Source: Scortum barcoo (lineage: Eukaryota; Chordata; Actinopteri; Centrarchiformes; Terapontidae). From it: 64,000 bases of DNA. A model generated the notes under the pieces. That model saw only the letters and a program-made list of their open reading frames with translations. It was not told the origin of the DNA and did not search any database. The stretch spans positions 21,112,643-21,176,642 of the forward strand of contig CM041531.1 of assembly GCA_023238725.1 (NCBI GenBank), in the 5' to 3' direction. The position numbers and the translations under genes are program-made. Within the stretch, counting starts at the first letter, position 1. Each line of letters begins with the position of its first letter. Of this stretch, positions 25,661 to 37,154 are shown piece after piece.

Positions 25661-27609
25661 TAAGACTGTTTACAGACACTGTGCTTCCCATTGGTCATTG
25701 ACTGATTTTCGATTCACTGCCCCCACAGAATTATATCAGTTTCTCTTTGGTATGCAGCATCAAAGCTCCAAACAAAAATGTATTAGCTTATAATAGACTC
25801 CTCTGAATCTCTTGTGTGTGTCTGTTTGTGTGTAAAGTGTGTGTCACTGTTCACAAGCGCGCGTTTGTATGTACATTTATATGCAGGCGTGTGTTTCTGT
25901 TTGTGTATGTGTTTGTGTAATTGATTGGGGATTTCTGGGTCTATTCAAGAAAAGCAAAGCTGACCTCTGACCTTCTTAACAAGCAGCAGCTCCGCCCCCC
26001 TCTGGCCCTGAGTCCCTCAATCTCACACTGTGTTAAAGGAAATTAGTCACACACTTAACCACGCACACCCTGCCTATTGTTAAGTGACTCCTAAAGTGTG
26101 TCAAAGAGGTTTCATGGTTGCCTTAAACAGCTCTCGCCTCCCTCCCAGGCAGCAGGCACGCTCGGGTTCAACACACAAACCCTTCGAGGCACTAGAGCTG
26201 AGGTACTCAACCTTGGCCCGTGACCCTTAAAAACAAAAAGGATGGCTTCTGGTAAACTCAGCACACACTGCAAACAGTGAATGGAGACACACATGTGATG
26301 TCTCCCGTTTTTCTTTTTTTTCAGACTATTTCACAGGATGGAAAACCCACAAAATTAGAAATGAAATTATACAGAGATCTATTCTCACTTGATTTAAATC
26401 AGGTCACAGCCACCCTTCGGGTGCCAAAGCCAAAGATGAGAGCCATCTGATTAATGAATTAAAAAGGCGCCTTTCATATTTCACTTTCATAAATCGGTTC
26501 AGTTTGATTTACTATATCTTGCCAGGATAATTCCCCCAGTATTGATACTGCTCTCCAGGGAAAACCAAACTGTACAAAACAATTAAAGCGGCACTCTGCT
26601 GATTTTACACGTGGACTTCAGTCTGTTCATTCTAAGGAGTAAGTTAGAAATCTGCAAAAGCAACAGATACATGTCTTTACATCTTCCTGTCTATTTTCTC
26701 ATCTCAGATTGAGCTTGAGAATTAAAATTTTTCACAGTTTAAGTTATGAATTTAGCGGAGGGATGATCTTTAGAGTTTATCTGACAGCCCATACGCTAGT
26801 TTGTTTCTTTGTAGACGTGCTGAGCTGATTCTAGTTAGTGGCACCATAACGCTGATGGCTGCTACAGGATTGTACCTCGTGAAAGCCTTTTGAAAACAAA
26901 AAGAAACTAAAGTGACAGACTGAAGCTTCAGCATAAGAGTGTGCATAAATTAAATAAAAGCACTCCACCAAAAACATCCTAAGGAGTTATGTTAGAAGAA
27001 AAGCTTCTTTGTAATTTACACATCTGGTTTCGTGCAAAATCCTGAACTGATGAAATAAAAATTAATTTAAATAAAATGCTGAAATTCTGTCAAACTCAAA
27101 CTCATTTTACTTTATTTTGCAGTCTATGTCAGTGGTTCTGTTTTGACTCATGAGCCTTTAAAGTGAGGCAATTTATGCTAAAATAAAAGACTGGAGGATC
27201 ATCTGGAAAAGTGAACAGAATATTGTATTTTTAAGCATTTTCATGATGTTATTACTGACAATGGCAAGATTACAGGAAATGATGGGTGATGACATTGCTG
27301 CCAGACTCAAACAAATTGAACACTGTGGTTCATGGTCAGCGTCTTAGCCCCTAAGCCAGGGCCACCACAATAAATGTAATTTTGGGCAACCAATACCTTT
27401 CTCTTCCATTAAGGTAAAAAATAAAAACACAAAAAACAAAAAACAAGACAAAAATAATTTAACATTCATTCAGAAAATGTACAGACTGTATTTGTAAGAG
27501 TGACCCACATATGAGGTTAAATCGACACTGTTTCTGCCTCTGTGAGTGTTTGTGCGTGTGTATGCGTGTGTATTCTTGTGTGTGCATGCACAAATGTATG
27601 AATGTGTGA

Positions 27610-27870
27610 GCTTCTGATAGCCACACACAGATGATCCCGGTGATTGAAAGTGTCTGCCGATTATTGATTTCCCACAGAGAAGTTGCTAAAAGTCTCGCAG
27701 CTAATCCTGGCGGGCTGAGCGCGCTGTAGATAATGACGTGTAATGAGCTAATGACTTGCTGAAATATTTAGTAGAGCCTCAATAAGGTTGCACTATTAGA
27801 GGTGGGAGAGGTCATTAGAGGACTGTCTGAGGGACGGCCCTTCGATTAGTAACACCCAGGGCCCTCGTCT
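27610..27870. promoter_or_regulatory. candidate conserved non-coding block with an ONECUT-type site
   Basis: Unique 260-bp stretch between microsatellite-rich DNA. It has TTATTGATTT at 27661-27670, many TAAT/ATTA cores (TAATGAGCTAATGAC at 27740-27754), a TGACGTG half-CRE at 27734 and CTCAATAAGG at 27778. The motif density resembles developmental enhancers. Confidence 0.3.
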
Positions 27871-28162
27871 CTCTCCCTCGTCACACAGACACACATGCAC
27901 GCACACATACAGGTACATGCATGGTTAAAAGCATACGCACCTACTCAGATACACATGTAGATACACACACTCATGGTCAAACACACACACACAGAAAAAG
28001 GAGAACGGGCGGAAAAGCTTGGCTGTTAGTATTAGGAGTTGGACCATTGATCGGTCAGCTTTTAAGAGAGTGACCTTTTGCAGAGGGCTCCACTGGCCTT
28101 GATAAATCTGATCTGGGGGCCATCTGTGTCTGGGTGGGAGCAGCCTCTCTACGATGGGACCC

Positions 28163-28397
28163 CAGAGAGGAGAAGGGAGAAGAGGGGAGAGAGAAAAGCA
28201 ATGCAGGAAAGGGCAGGAGCGGAGAGAAGAGGAGGAAAGAAAAGACAGGAAAGGATAGGAAGAGGCAGAATAGGAGAGGAAAGGTCAAAGGGAGAAGAAA
28301 ATTGAGGAGACGAGAGGAGTGGAAAGGCCAAGAAAATATAGCAGATGGGAAGACAGAGGGGAAAAGAAAAATGAAAGAAAAAGGAAACAGAGGAGTG
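28163..28397 (+). repeat. purine-rich tract of about 235 bp
   Basis: Almost entirely A and G on the + strand (GGAGAAGGGAGAAGAGGGGA and similar). Open frames on both strands here reflect composition (Lys/Arg/Glu-rich or Leu/Phe/Ser/Pro-rich). Confidence 0.85.
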
Positions 28398-28439
28398 GAC
28401 TAGTTATTTGTTACAGACGGCTAACGAGTTGCTGGACAG

Positions 28440-28760
28440 TGATTGTTAGTTATACATGAGCAGTGAGTCTCTGACAGTCTGCACAACCACCTTGCAGCTG
28501 ATAAAGACTCTGTAGCAAGCCATCTAATAGTCTATCAATGCAAACAGCTTAATTGCACAATGACTGTTGACAATAGCTATAAACATCTCAAGAGTTTGCC
28601 AGAGCGAGCTAATAGAGAGCCGATCGTCTAAGTTGCCACTTTCTAATGCTTAAATTGCACTCTGTTTCTAAATACAAAGAGTCAAATGCAGCGAGTGTTA
28701 ATGAAATGATGTCTTTCACACATGGATGTGGCCAATGTGTGCCAATGTCATGTTTTTGAG
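28440..28760. promoter_or_regulatory. candidate conserved non-coding block
   Basis: Unique AT-balanced sequence with recurrent GCTAAT/CTTAATTG-type cores and no simple repeats, following the purine tract at 28163-28397. An ONECUT-type TTATTGATTT lies just downstream at 28777-28786. Confidence 0.25.
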
Positions 28761-29378
28761 GGATTTGGAAACTTGTTATTGATTTAAATATGTGTTAATA
28801 TACAGAATGATTCAAAGCTATTTAAATTTTCGGATAAGTCAGTCGTTCCTTCAGGTAACTAGTGGTTGTGTTACTTCAGCTGATAGAACAAAAGCACTGT
28901 CACAAACACTGAAGCACACTGGACCGTAGAAAAAAAAAACAAAAGGGGAATTATTAATGGGTCTGCAAATTTCCGGGAATGTGAATATGTGATACTCTCC
29001 TCCCCCAGGAGCTATTACTGAGGTGCTCTTGAGCAAGGCCAAAGCTCCCACCGAGGTCACGTCTCCAGTAATATTTCTGGGAATTAGGTGCGGGGGGAAG
29101 GGGTACAGCCATGATGGGTTTTTACAGACGAATTCTGACATTATTTTAAACTAAATGTTTTGTTTCAAACAAAAATGTAAAAAATCTACTACTACTCTCT
29201 CTACATAGAGAGTTATATAACTCAAAAAATTACTGTAACAGAAAATCTTACTACATGAACCATTAACTGAATAAATACGAGATATCATGATTTTAGTTGA
29301 TAGCTAGTCGGTTATTTTCTCAGGTGGGTGGAGCTCTGTGTCTAAAAATCCTGGCCACAGTCTCACTCCTGAAGAAAT

Positions 29379-29700
29379 TTAAAAGAATGGTTCCACATCT
29401 TGGAAAATACATTTATTTGTGTTCTTCCCAAGACTTACATGAGAAGATCAACACCACTCTCATGTCTGCCCATTAAATATGAAGTGAGAGCCAGGAGGTG
29501 GTTAGCTTAGCTTAGCATAAAGACTGGAAACAAGGGTAAACAGTTAGCCTGGCTCTATCCAAAGGTAACAAAATGTGCCTCATATTATCTTTACAGCTCT
29601 CTACTCAACATGGTAAATTTAAGTGTGAAAATAATAATAATCTTGTGGTTTTAGGGTGAATTATGTGTGGAACTATTTCTTTACAGTGATTTCCCAACAT
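29379..29700 (+). repeat. abundant percomorph interspersed repeat (TTAGCTTAGCTTAGCATAAAG family)
   Basis: Contains GGTTAGCTTAGCTTAGCATA, AAAGACTGGAAACA, TTAGCCTGGCTCT and CCAAAGGTAACAAAAT in the fixed order of a very common percomorph repeat. The leader (GGTTCCACAT..TTGGAAAATACA, TGAGAAGATCAACACCACTC) and tail (GTGGTTTTAGGG..GGAACTATTTCT) also fit. It is non-coding and moderately diverged. Class uncertain; probably a non-autonomous DNA element or SINE-like. Confidence 0.8.
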
Positions 29701-29855
29701 GACCAATTACACAAACATGTAACATCAGAGGGGATTTTGATTGGTTGCAGCCAATAGCACACATACATATTAGCAGTTGTTTAGGTCTGCGATGTATGAG
29801 GCTATAGCAGAGAAAAAATAGAGGATTTCATGAAGTAACTGAGAGTCATGAATTA

Positions 29856-29859
<4 letters not shown>

Positions 29860-29886
<27 letters not shown>
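29860..29886 (+). repeat. microsatellite (GT)n
   Basis: About 13 GT units, 160 bp after the interspersed repeat at 29379-29700. Confidence 0.95.
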
Positions 29887-29890
<4 letters not shown>

Positions 29891-30339
29891 GACCTGTGGG
29901 GGCAAGACATATTTGATCTCACTATCTTTGTTGTTTAACTCGAACAAATTGCCTGATCTGTGTGAAGCTAAGCAACTATCTCCTTCCCATCCACCTTGTC
30001 ATTTGCACATCAAAGCCGTGTGTACTACAGATAAGACACACAACCGTCCATCAAACTGTAACCTCACCTGCTGCAGTTAAACCACGTTGACTAACGACAA
30101 AAACCAGCATGTTCCTTACAAACTATCCACTCCTACTGTACCTTCAAAACTTAACCTTAACACACACACTCAAACACACACACACACGCTCACACACACA
30201 CCATTACTCTTTCTTTCTCTCTATCTACTACGTTTAATTCCCTTTGGAAAAGACAGGTGCAAACGTTGATTGAGCCTGAGCCAGATTTAGCCCCAGCTCT
30301 CAGTGTGCGTCCAGCTGTACTCTCCAACCCACTGAGATC

Positions 30340-30402
30340 GATGTCCAGCCAGCCAGGCAGCCAGCAGGCAGGCAGCCAGGCAAGCAGCCAGTCAACCAGG
30401 CT
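30340..30402 (+). repeat. (CAGC/CAGG)n imperfect tetranucleotide array
   Basis: Imperfect CCAG/GCAG/GGCA units over about 60 bp in a GC-rich region. It produces Gln/Ser/Ala-rich + frames and Cys/Trp/Leu-rich minus frames that are not genes. Confidence 0.8.
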
Positions 30403-30821
30403 GCACCCAGCGGGCAGAGGGGGCCTACGGCTTTCCCCCGGCCCCAGATACAGCCGCGCTTCACTGGGCTCATTGGGCAGACCACAGCGGGGCATCACAC
30501 AGTGCCAAGCCCTATCACTGCACCACTGATGCAGGATGTGCTGGAGGCAGGACGGGGAGGGGACCCCCAAAAGCCTGCTGGACCTCCGCCCCATTTTCCC
30601 CTCACAGCTCCTGCTAAAACCACCTTTCCTCCACGCACTCCTCCCTTCTTCCTGCATCCTTCTCAACGCCTCCACCTCCATTGAACCCTCGCTACCCCCC
30701 CTTCCTCCTTCCCTTCCTTTCCTTGCTCCATCCATCTTGGAGCTACTTTGATTCAGGTCTCTCTCTTTTTCCATCCTCCATCCTCCCAGCCCCAGCCGTT
30801 CTCCAGCCAACCACAGTTTCC

Positions 30822-30837
30822 TATTGATTTATTGATT
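30822..30837 (+). promoter_or_regulatory. tandem ONECUT-type binding motifs
   Basis: TATTGATTTATTGATT contains two overlapping matches to the HNF6/ONECUT consensus (core ATTGATT) seven bases apart. It sits at the edge of a pyrimidine-rich region and upstream of a unique block at 30960-31450. Site function is inferred from the motif. Confidence 0.35.
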
Positions 30838-30959
30838 GCTGTCTGCCTGTGGGAGAGCGGCCGCAGTCTCCCTCTCTCCCTCTGCTCTCCCCTGCATGGA
30901 TTTGTCTTCCCTTTCCCCTCCTTTCTTCTCCCTCTCTCTCTTCACCCTCTCCATCTCCC

Positions 30960-31450
30960 CATCGATGCAGTAGCTCTGAAACATGAATTAGAGAAAGCAG
31001 GGGAGTCCAATTTACCGGGAGAAATCAGATTCACCTTCTCCTGCGCTCGTTTCTTCTTTCTCTCCCTCGCTTTCTTTCACTTACACCTGTCTTTCTCCTC
31101 CATTTCTGGGGTCTCTTCTGTGTTTTGCTTTTGTCAGCCCATCATGCCTGTTACATTTTCACTCTGATACTGTTATAGATGAGCGTTAACGCCGAGACAT
31201 GCACCACCAGAAGTGTTCTGTGTTGCGTTGAAGCGCTAATGAGGAATCTTTCAATTCAATTGTTTAGAAGAGTGGAAGGAAAATCTATGTTAACACTCCA
31301 GCTTGGCTAAATATCCACTACATGGATTGCTGCAGGTTCTTGGCTTCAGCGAGGGGGTCGGATAGAAAATAAATATTATTTGAACATTCCATTATCCCTT
31401 AAATTAAAGACAGTTGCATCCTCCAAAGTCATATTGACTTGACCAGATGG
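30960..31450. promoter_or_regulatory. candidate conserved non-coding block
   Basis: Two unique sub-blocks (30960-31050 and 31170-31450) with homeobox-type and A/T-rich cores, next to the tandem ONECUT motifs at 30822. They are separated by pyrimidine-rich DNA and followed by a poly-T run (31482-31497). Confidence 0.25.
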
Positions 31451-31953
31451 AGTCAGCTTTGTTTGCTCCTGTGCAATGCTTTTTTTTTTTTTTTTTACAG
31501 TTACAGATACACCAGTATCAATTCTTATAGCATATTTTCTAGTTTAAAGCCGGCAGTTTGTGCTGCATCCTAGAAATGCTGCAACTTCAATTATCAATCT
31601 CACCACAGCGCAGCATCCGTGTATTATATCAGCTCGTGTCTCAGGCTGAAGAGAGGCACGGTCTCACACCGCACTGTCCCCTGGACCGCAGGTTAGCACA
31701 GGTCACAGAGGAGAGCATCTGATTATCTGACCTCTCGGGTCAACTCATGGCTCTCTGGGCTTGGAACAATAGGATCAGCTGTAATGGATGGACGGACAGA
31801 GTGACACAGAGAAAGGCAGCAGCCGAGGGAGAACCGGGCCCTCAATTTATCAAACTTACCCCGTAATGCCTGCTGAAGAGTGGAATATTTTGATGTCATT
31901 TAGCAGATCCAACAAAGAGGAATAACTCACACACACCTTTACATACAGTAGAT

Positions 31954-32721
31954 CAGAAGTGGAAAGTAGTAAAGTACTAATTTACACATATTACAGTGAG
32001 GGTTAGTTCAGCCAAATGACCAAAAAGAAACAGACAAAAAAAAAAAAAATAACATATCTTTCCTTGGGTCATGCAGATAGGTTTTCTTTTGTTCACTCAG
32101 GTTTTCCAAGATTTCTGCCTCTACTTAAGTGAAATGAAGTTGACCGGAATTTAATTTGTGACTCTCACAGCATTTAAATGTGACATTAGCACAATGAGGA
32201 CAACAGCAGTTTTCACTGTTTTCTATTGAAGAAATACTCCCTGTTGATGAAACAAATAAAACCAAATGTACCTCAAGGCCTGAAACCAGGAGAAATATGT
32301 TTAATTTATTTTATGATTTTTGGTGAATCTCTTTAAGCACCACAATGCTTTCACTTGAACAACTTTATACATCCACGAAAATATTGTGGTTTATACATAA
32401 ATACATACATTTTTCAAACATAGAATAAAATCATAAAATGCACGAAATTGTTACAGAATAAATTACACAACAACAACCCAACATAATCAGTTTCACCTGG
32501 ACCAGATACAGGATGAAAAGGAGGGCTCATACATTGCTGAATCAATAATGTTACACTCTTCCAACGTCTCTTTCTTCCTTCTTAAGAAACCAAACCTTTA
32601 GTATATTTTGAAGATTATATTTCATACATTTTTTAAAGCAGGACGTCTGTTTACAGTGGAGTATTATTACATTGTGGTATTGCTACTTCTACTAAAATGA
32701 GGGATCTGAATACTTTTCCAG
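31954..32721 (+). repeat. interspersed fish repeat, non-autonomous DNA-transposon-like, with a nested insertion
   Basis: Both ends match from memory an abundant teleost repeat. The left is CAGAAGTGGAAAGTAGTAAAGTACT (first 20 bases from 31954), like the CAGTGGTGGAAAGTAACTAAGTAC end. The right part, 32638-32721, has GGAGTATTATTACATTGTGGTAT and GATCTGAATACTTTTCC. An internal match is CACCTGGACCAGATACA at about 32493. The ends resemble inverted repeats. It is old and degraded, and a second element interrupts it at 31998-32336. The class assignment is from recall. Confidence 0.65.
31998..32336 (+). repeat. nested MITE-like element inside the 31954-32721 repeat
   Basis: Left end GGGTTAGTTCAGCCAAATGA and right end ATTTTTGGTGAATCTCTTTA are approximate inverted repeats. 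They resemble the common fish terminus AAAGGGATAGTTCACCCAAA. The outer element's sequence resumes afterwards. It is non-coding. Boundaries are good to about 5 bp. Confidence 0.5.
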
Positions 32722-33088
32722 GGTTGTCTGTGCCTGCTCCAGCTGCCAAAGACGATTCGCTGGAAATGATGTTTCTTGTCCAGGAAAAGGAATTCTATAT
32801 AAGGACAAAATCCCAAATGGGGATGAGAGGGGCTGAGGAGGAGGGGTGGTATAGTTGGTGGCTGACAGTGGCTCTTCCAGAAAAGAATACAGCGCAGGAA
32901 CTGCCTCAGTGCACGGTGCTCTTTGTATTGATAAAATCCATACTCCTGAGATGCGTCTGTGTGCGACAGGGAGCGTGAGATTAGTTTCCTGACTGGAACC
33001 TAGTTAATTCCACAGAGGAGACAACACTCCACACCTGAGGCCCTGGAAGACACAGGGCACCGCCAGGCAGACTGCTGCAGGGGCAACC

Positions 33089-33090
<2 letters not shown>

Positions 33091-33126
<36 letters not shown>
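33091..33126 (+). repeat. microsatellite (CA)n
   Basis: About 17 CA units. A 14-base G run follows at about 33276-33289. Confidence 0.95.
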
Positions 33127-33131
<5 letters not shown>

Positions 33132-33377
33132 TGGACGCGTGCTAAATACCAAATAGAAACGTACTGCTACTACACACGTAAACATGCACATGTGAGCACA
33201 CACGCACGTGCAGCACGGTCCCCCCCTCCGGTCTGACGCCACCACCCCGGTAGGAGCAGGAGGAGGAATGTTGTGGGGGGGGGGGGGGTTAGGTGTCTGC
33301 AGGCCAGAGAGTGGCAGCACAAGGACAGACGTCTCCCTGGCTGTCTGGCTGCCGACAGGTCTGATCGATCAATATGC

Positions 33378-33550
33378 TGACTCTCTCTCTCCCTCTCTTT
33401 CTCCATCTCCTCCCTCCTGTCTTCTCCATCTTTCTCCCTCCTCGTCTCTCTTTTTCTTCCTTTCCTCATTACCCATTTCATCCTTCCTCCTCTTCCCGGT
33501 CTTTTACTGCTCCACTTCACATTTGCTCTGCTCTCTCTCTCTCTCAAACC
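33378..33550 (+). repeat. pyrimidine-rich tract
   Basis: CT-rich stretch of about 170 bp ending in (CT)n at 33530-33544. It accounts for the open frames of Leu/Ser/Pro composition on + and Arg/Glu/Lys on minus. Confidence 0.8.
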
Positions 33551-34573
33551 TCTCTGCTGACCACACTGACCCCCTCTCGTCCTGTAGAGTGACCCCTCCA
33601 TCCAGTCCTGCTGACCCAACCCCAAAATGCCCCCCTTTCCTCCTCTACCTCTCACTGACTGTCAGTCATTCTGCCTCCTTCACGCACACACAAGTGCACA
33701 AGCAGGAGGAGAAGGAGTTTGTAGCACACTCAGGGCCTTCTGCCACCTGAGCCAAAGCATCTTGCACAATGCAAATTGAATACAGGTGATATTATTGACC
33801 GCGAGGCCCATCAGTAAACAAACTGAAAATAAACTTAAATGGTTCTGTTCAATAATCTTACATTGTAAGATGTAAAGCTCTCAAAAAAAAAACAGCAGCT
33901 CTGTGTGGTGAAGGCTCTCTACCCAGCGCTACTCCTCGCAGGTACTCGGCAGCAACAACAGTCCACATAATGATTGAATGTGTCTTTTATATTGTGTAGA
34001 TTCATAAAGCTTTGGGCACCTTTCATGTCCAAATGTCTTTAATGTAGGTTTATGTAATGTGTATTTAAGCGAGGGGCCCCATTGAGATCAAGAACATCTC
34101 CCTCAATAGAGCTCTGGAGGATGAAAGGACGATGAGCATTTCAGCAAATATAAAGGGAGTACAAGAGTTTACAAAGTGCGGAGGATCAAGTCAGACAGCT
34201 TTTAACACTTTCACTCATTCATGTTGGTGAGAAAAGGCTTATTCTGTGTTAAGAATACATTTGAAATCAACATAAATGTGGTGTATTTGTTTGTTGTGAG
34301 ATTGTAATCTTTTCAGTGATCTTTAATACAAGTAATCCAAATATTAATGTCTTTAATATCATTTATTATTAACCCTCATGTAGCCATAAAAAAAAAATAT
34401 TTTCATTAATTAATTTAGAGTCTTTTTCATTTTTCCCTTACCCTTTGGTATATGAATAAAATAGAATAAAACACATAGGTTTTGGTTCAGTCATGTAACT
34501 GTTTTATTTTCAGCCCACGATGAAGGAAAGTCACTGTCAAGTCAGTGTTGAATCCTAACAAGAGCACAGAGAG

Positions 34574-34604
34574 CCTGCGTGTGTGTGTAGTGTGTGTGTG
34601 TGTA

Positions 34605-34649
<45 letters not shown>

Positions 34650-34652
34650 GTG
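34574..34652 (+). repeat. microsatellite (GT)n, interrupted
   Basis: GT dinucleotide arrays broken by TAGTG and TATAG, about 80 bp. The longest pure block is 34610-34647. Confidence 0.95.
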
Positions 34653-35192
34653 CGTGCATGTGACTCGGTTTTTTGGGGGGCTATTATGTGTAGTTTGGTG
34701 TCTGTGATGTTTTTTTGGGCATGACCTCACCCACCGAGGAGTGCTCGCGCGTCTCTAATCTCTTTTAGATGGGATGCCTCACTTTCCCATCATGCGTTTT
34801 CTCCTTGTGGCCCCTGGGTAATAAATCTAATGGTCTAAACTTCAACTACATCTCATCGCTGTTTCTCCAAAAAAACTATGTGCTTTATGTTCTCTCGAAC
34901 TTCGTTACACTGGGCCAGAAAGGAATGATTTCACGGGAAAATGTATATATCGGCTTTGATTTTTGTCTACTTTCTCGCAATATGGACCCGCTTTAGTGGA
35001 ATAAAAATTGATTTTTTTAAGCTTTTTTGTGCATTAGCTTTTAAATTTGAAATTGTATTTGCAGAACCTGTTTGTGATCAATGACAAAAATCAAGATTTA
35101 TAGCCGTGATGTAATATAGGAGGAGCAACATCTGACCGCCCGAGACGGGTATTAAATCCTGTGTTTGGACAGTGCTGAGTGTCTGTACAGTA

Positions 35193-35271
35193 TCTATCTA
35201 TCTATCTATCTATCTGTCTATCTGTCTATCTGTCTATCTATTTGTCCATCTATCTGTCTGTCTATCTATTG
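35193..35271 (+). repeat. microsatellite (TCTA)n / (TCTG)n
   Basis: Imperfect TATC/TGTC tetranucleotide array, interrupted by TTTGTCCA. It accounts for the overlapping Ser/Ile/Tyr/Leu open frames on the + strand. Confidence 0.95.
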
Positions 35272-36536
35272 CTTGCATGTTATATATCATCTGTTTTTGT
35301 TTGTTTCCTTCTTTACCTTTATTCTCTCATTTTCTTGCTCCCAACTCTTACGTATTCACTTCAGCCTTTAAGGGCTAAAGAGATAAAAGCAGCAAATCCA
35401 TTTCCTCTCATCTCCTCCTAATTACTCCTCCTCATCATCATCTTCATCACATGCCTCTTTATTTCTGTGAAAGCCTCTTTAATGAGATGGTTTGATGTCC
35501 TGGGTGCCCGTCTCCAACTTCAAGGAGAGCTTCCGTGAAGACCAGCAAGTGGCCTTTCATGAATACACATACAAATACTGTAAACAGACACACACTGCAC
35601 ACACACACACACACACTGCCAATGTTGCAGACTGTCCATTGTGTGTATCTGCAGCCTTGAAGAATCTTGAGGAGTGTCTTAAAAGCATGAAGGGGGTTCT
35701 AAGAGGGACACACAAGCAAACACACACACTAATGGCCTCACATTAGCTGTCAGTGGCAGGAGACAAACACACGCACACACACAGACACACACAGACACAC
35801 ACACACACACACTTCACAGGGTCTTTTCTTCTGGGTAGCCTTAAAGAGGTTGGAACCATTTTTTGGGCCCCTAAAGGCTCCCAAAACAGAATCATCTTTG
35901 TAGTTATGTTTGGAGATAAGGTCAAAAATCTCAAAAATGTCTCTGGTGCTGCAAGCCCTCAAACTAACCCCTGCATCTGTTTGTATTAGACACGACAAGT
36001 TGTGTGTCGGAGGCCCTGAATGAACCTGTGGTTGGCTGAGATCTGAAGGAAATGAAAATCAAAGTGCTGGCACAAAAATCGTCCGGCATTCCATACAGGA
36101 TACGGTAAGGTACTTTTTATGACAAATTCTTTTGAGTGTTTTAATTCATCCAAAACACAATCACTTTTGAGGGCTTCTTCAAATACTCTGCAAACAACTA
36201 TGAGCTATGTCTTTCTTCAAAAAAGGTCAAGGGCCTTCAGTTTCTTGAATAAGGATGTTTTCAACTACTTTTTTAGAAAATGGCATGTTGTTGGTATGCT
36301 TGGTAAAAAATATTGATGTTTTTTATGTACTTCAGTGTACTTACTTCTACACTCACTGACTGAACAGGAGCAGAAAACAAACTGTAATGCAGACATTCAG
36401 GTAAACCATCTGCCTGGAATGAGTGACAAAAGATTTAAAACACAAGTTGGTGGGTCAATGTTTGTGTAACAAATGGAAGCTTTGTCATGCAGCAATGAAA
36501 GCTCCCCTAGAGGCTAATCATGTATGGCTGGCTGAT

Positions 36537-36556
36537 AGGGTTAGGGTTAGGGTTTA
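36537..36556 (+). repeat. short interstitial telomere-type repeat
   Basis: AGGGTTAGGGTTAGGGTTTA, about three TTAGGG units. Too short to imply a chromosome-fusion relic. Confidence 0.6.
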
Positions 36557-37154
36557 CTTTTTCAGTAACACAAATGTTTTTGATTTTTACATATCCATGG
36601 ATCTACAAGGACACACCAGTCCAATGAATAACATTAAAGTGAGGGCACCTGTTTCCCACCTGGTCACAGGATATCAAAAGACAAACATCTCACATAAAAT
36701 CTCAGAGTAGAATTTGTCAGTGCAAACTAAACAACATAATAGATACACTTTTAAACAACAAAAATACTTTTTTTAATTAGCGAAAGTAAAGTCTGATTCA
36801 CAATCTGTCAAGTTATTCCACAAAAAAACTCCTCAAAACTCCTGTTGAGTATAGACCACTGTTATCTGTAAAAATTAATATTCATGATCAGGGCCACCGA
36901 TGGTATTTACATACATTACATACATTGTGTAATGCAGATTCTCACCTAAGCTCTACCAGCAGCACTTCTGAATTTATGACTACCAACATAAGTTTGAGGA
37001 GATTCTTTCAGTAAAATCTTCAAAATGTTAAATTTATAAACAACTTAATTTTTATAAATGCAGCTGTCCAATTGTTGTTCAGGGATAACCAAAAGGAAGC
37101 CGTGTCAGTGACGAGTTCCTAATATGAAAATTCCTCATTCTGCAAAACAGGAAC

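Larger units (their letters stand above)
25661..29378. other. gene-free stretch
   Basis: Unique DNA with the candidate blocks at 27610-27870 and 28440-28760. At 26580-27010 are two similar pieces, CATTCTAAGGAGTAAGTTAG (26627) and CATCCTAAGGAGTTATGTTAG (about 26977), perhaps from an old unrecognised repeat. Confidence 0.5.
29701..31953. other. gene-free stretch
   Basis: (GT)n at 29860, CA tracts at 30161-30199, GC-rich DNA with a CAGC/CAGG array (30340-30402), a pyrimidine-rich run (30590-30960), tandem ONECUT motifs (30822) and unique blocks to 31880. A 206-codon minus frame (30810-30190) is composition-driven. Confidence 0.55.
32722..37154. other. gene-free stretch
   Basis: CA, GT, TCTA and pyrimidine-rich simple sequence alternating with unique AT-rich DNA. 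The 180-codon + frame at 33208-33750 and the 161-codon minus frame at 33655-33170 span the CT-rich tract and are composition artefacts. Confidence 0.6.

Noticed and set aside
30190..30810. 206-codon minus-strand open frame
   Set aside because: Composition-driven Gly/Arg/Glu/Leu/Trp sequence from pyrimidine-rich and CAGC-array DNA. No domain.
33208..33750. 180-codon + frame across the CT-rich tract
   Set aside because: Long Ser/Pro/Leu/Phe runs from pyrimidine-rich DNA, mirrored by an Arg/Glu/Lys frame on the other strand.
36537..36556. Interstitial telomere as a chromosome-fusion relic
   Set aside because: Only about three units. Such short runs arise by chance or by repair.
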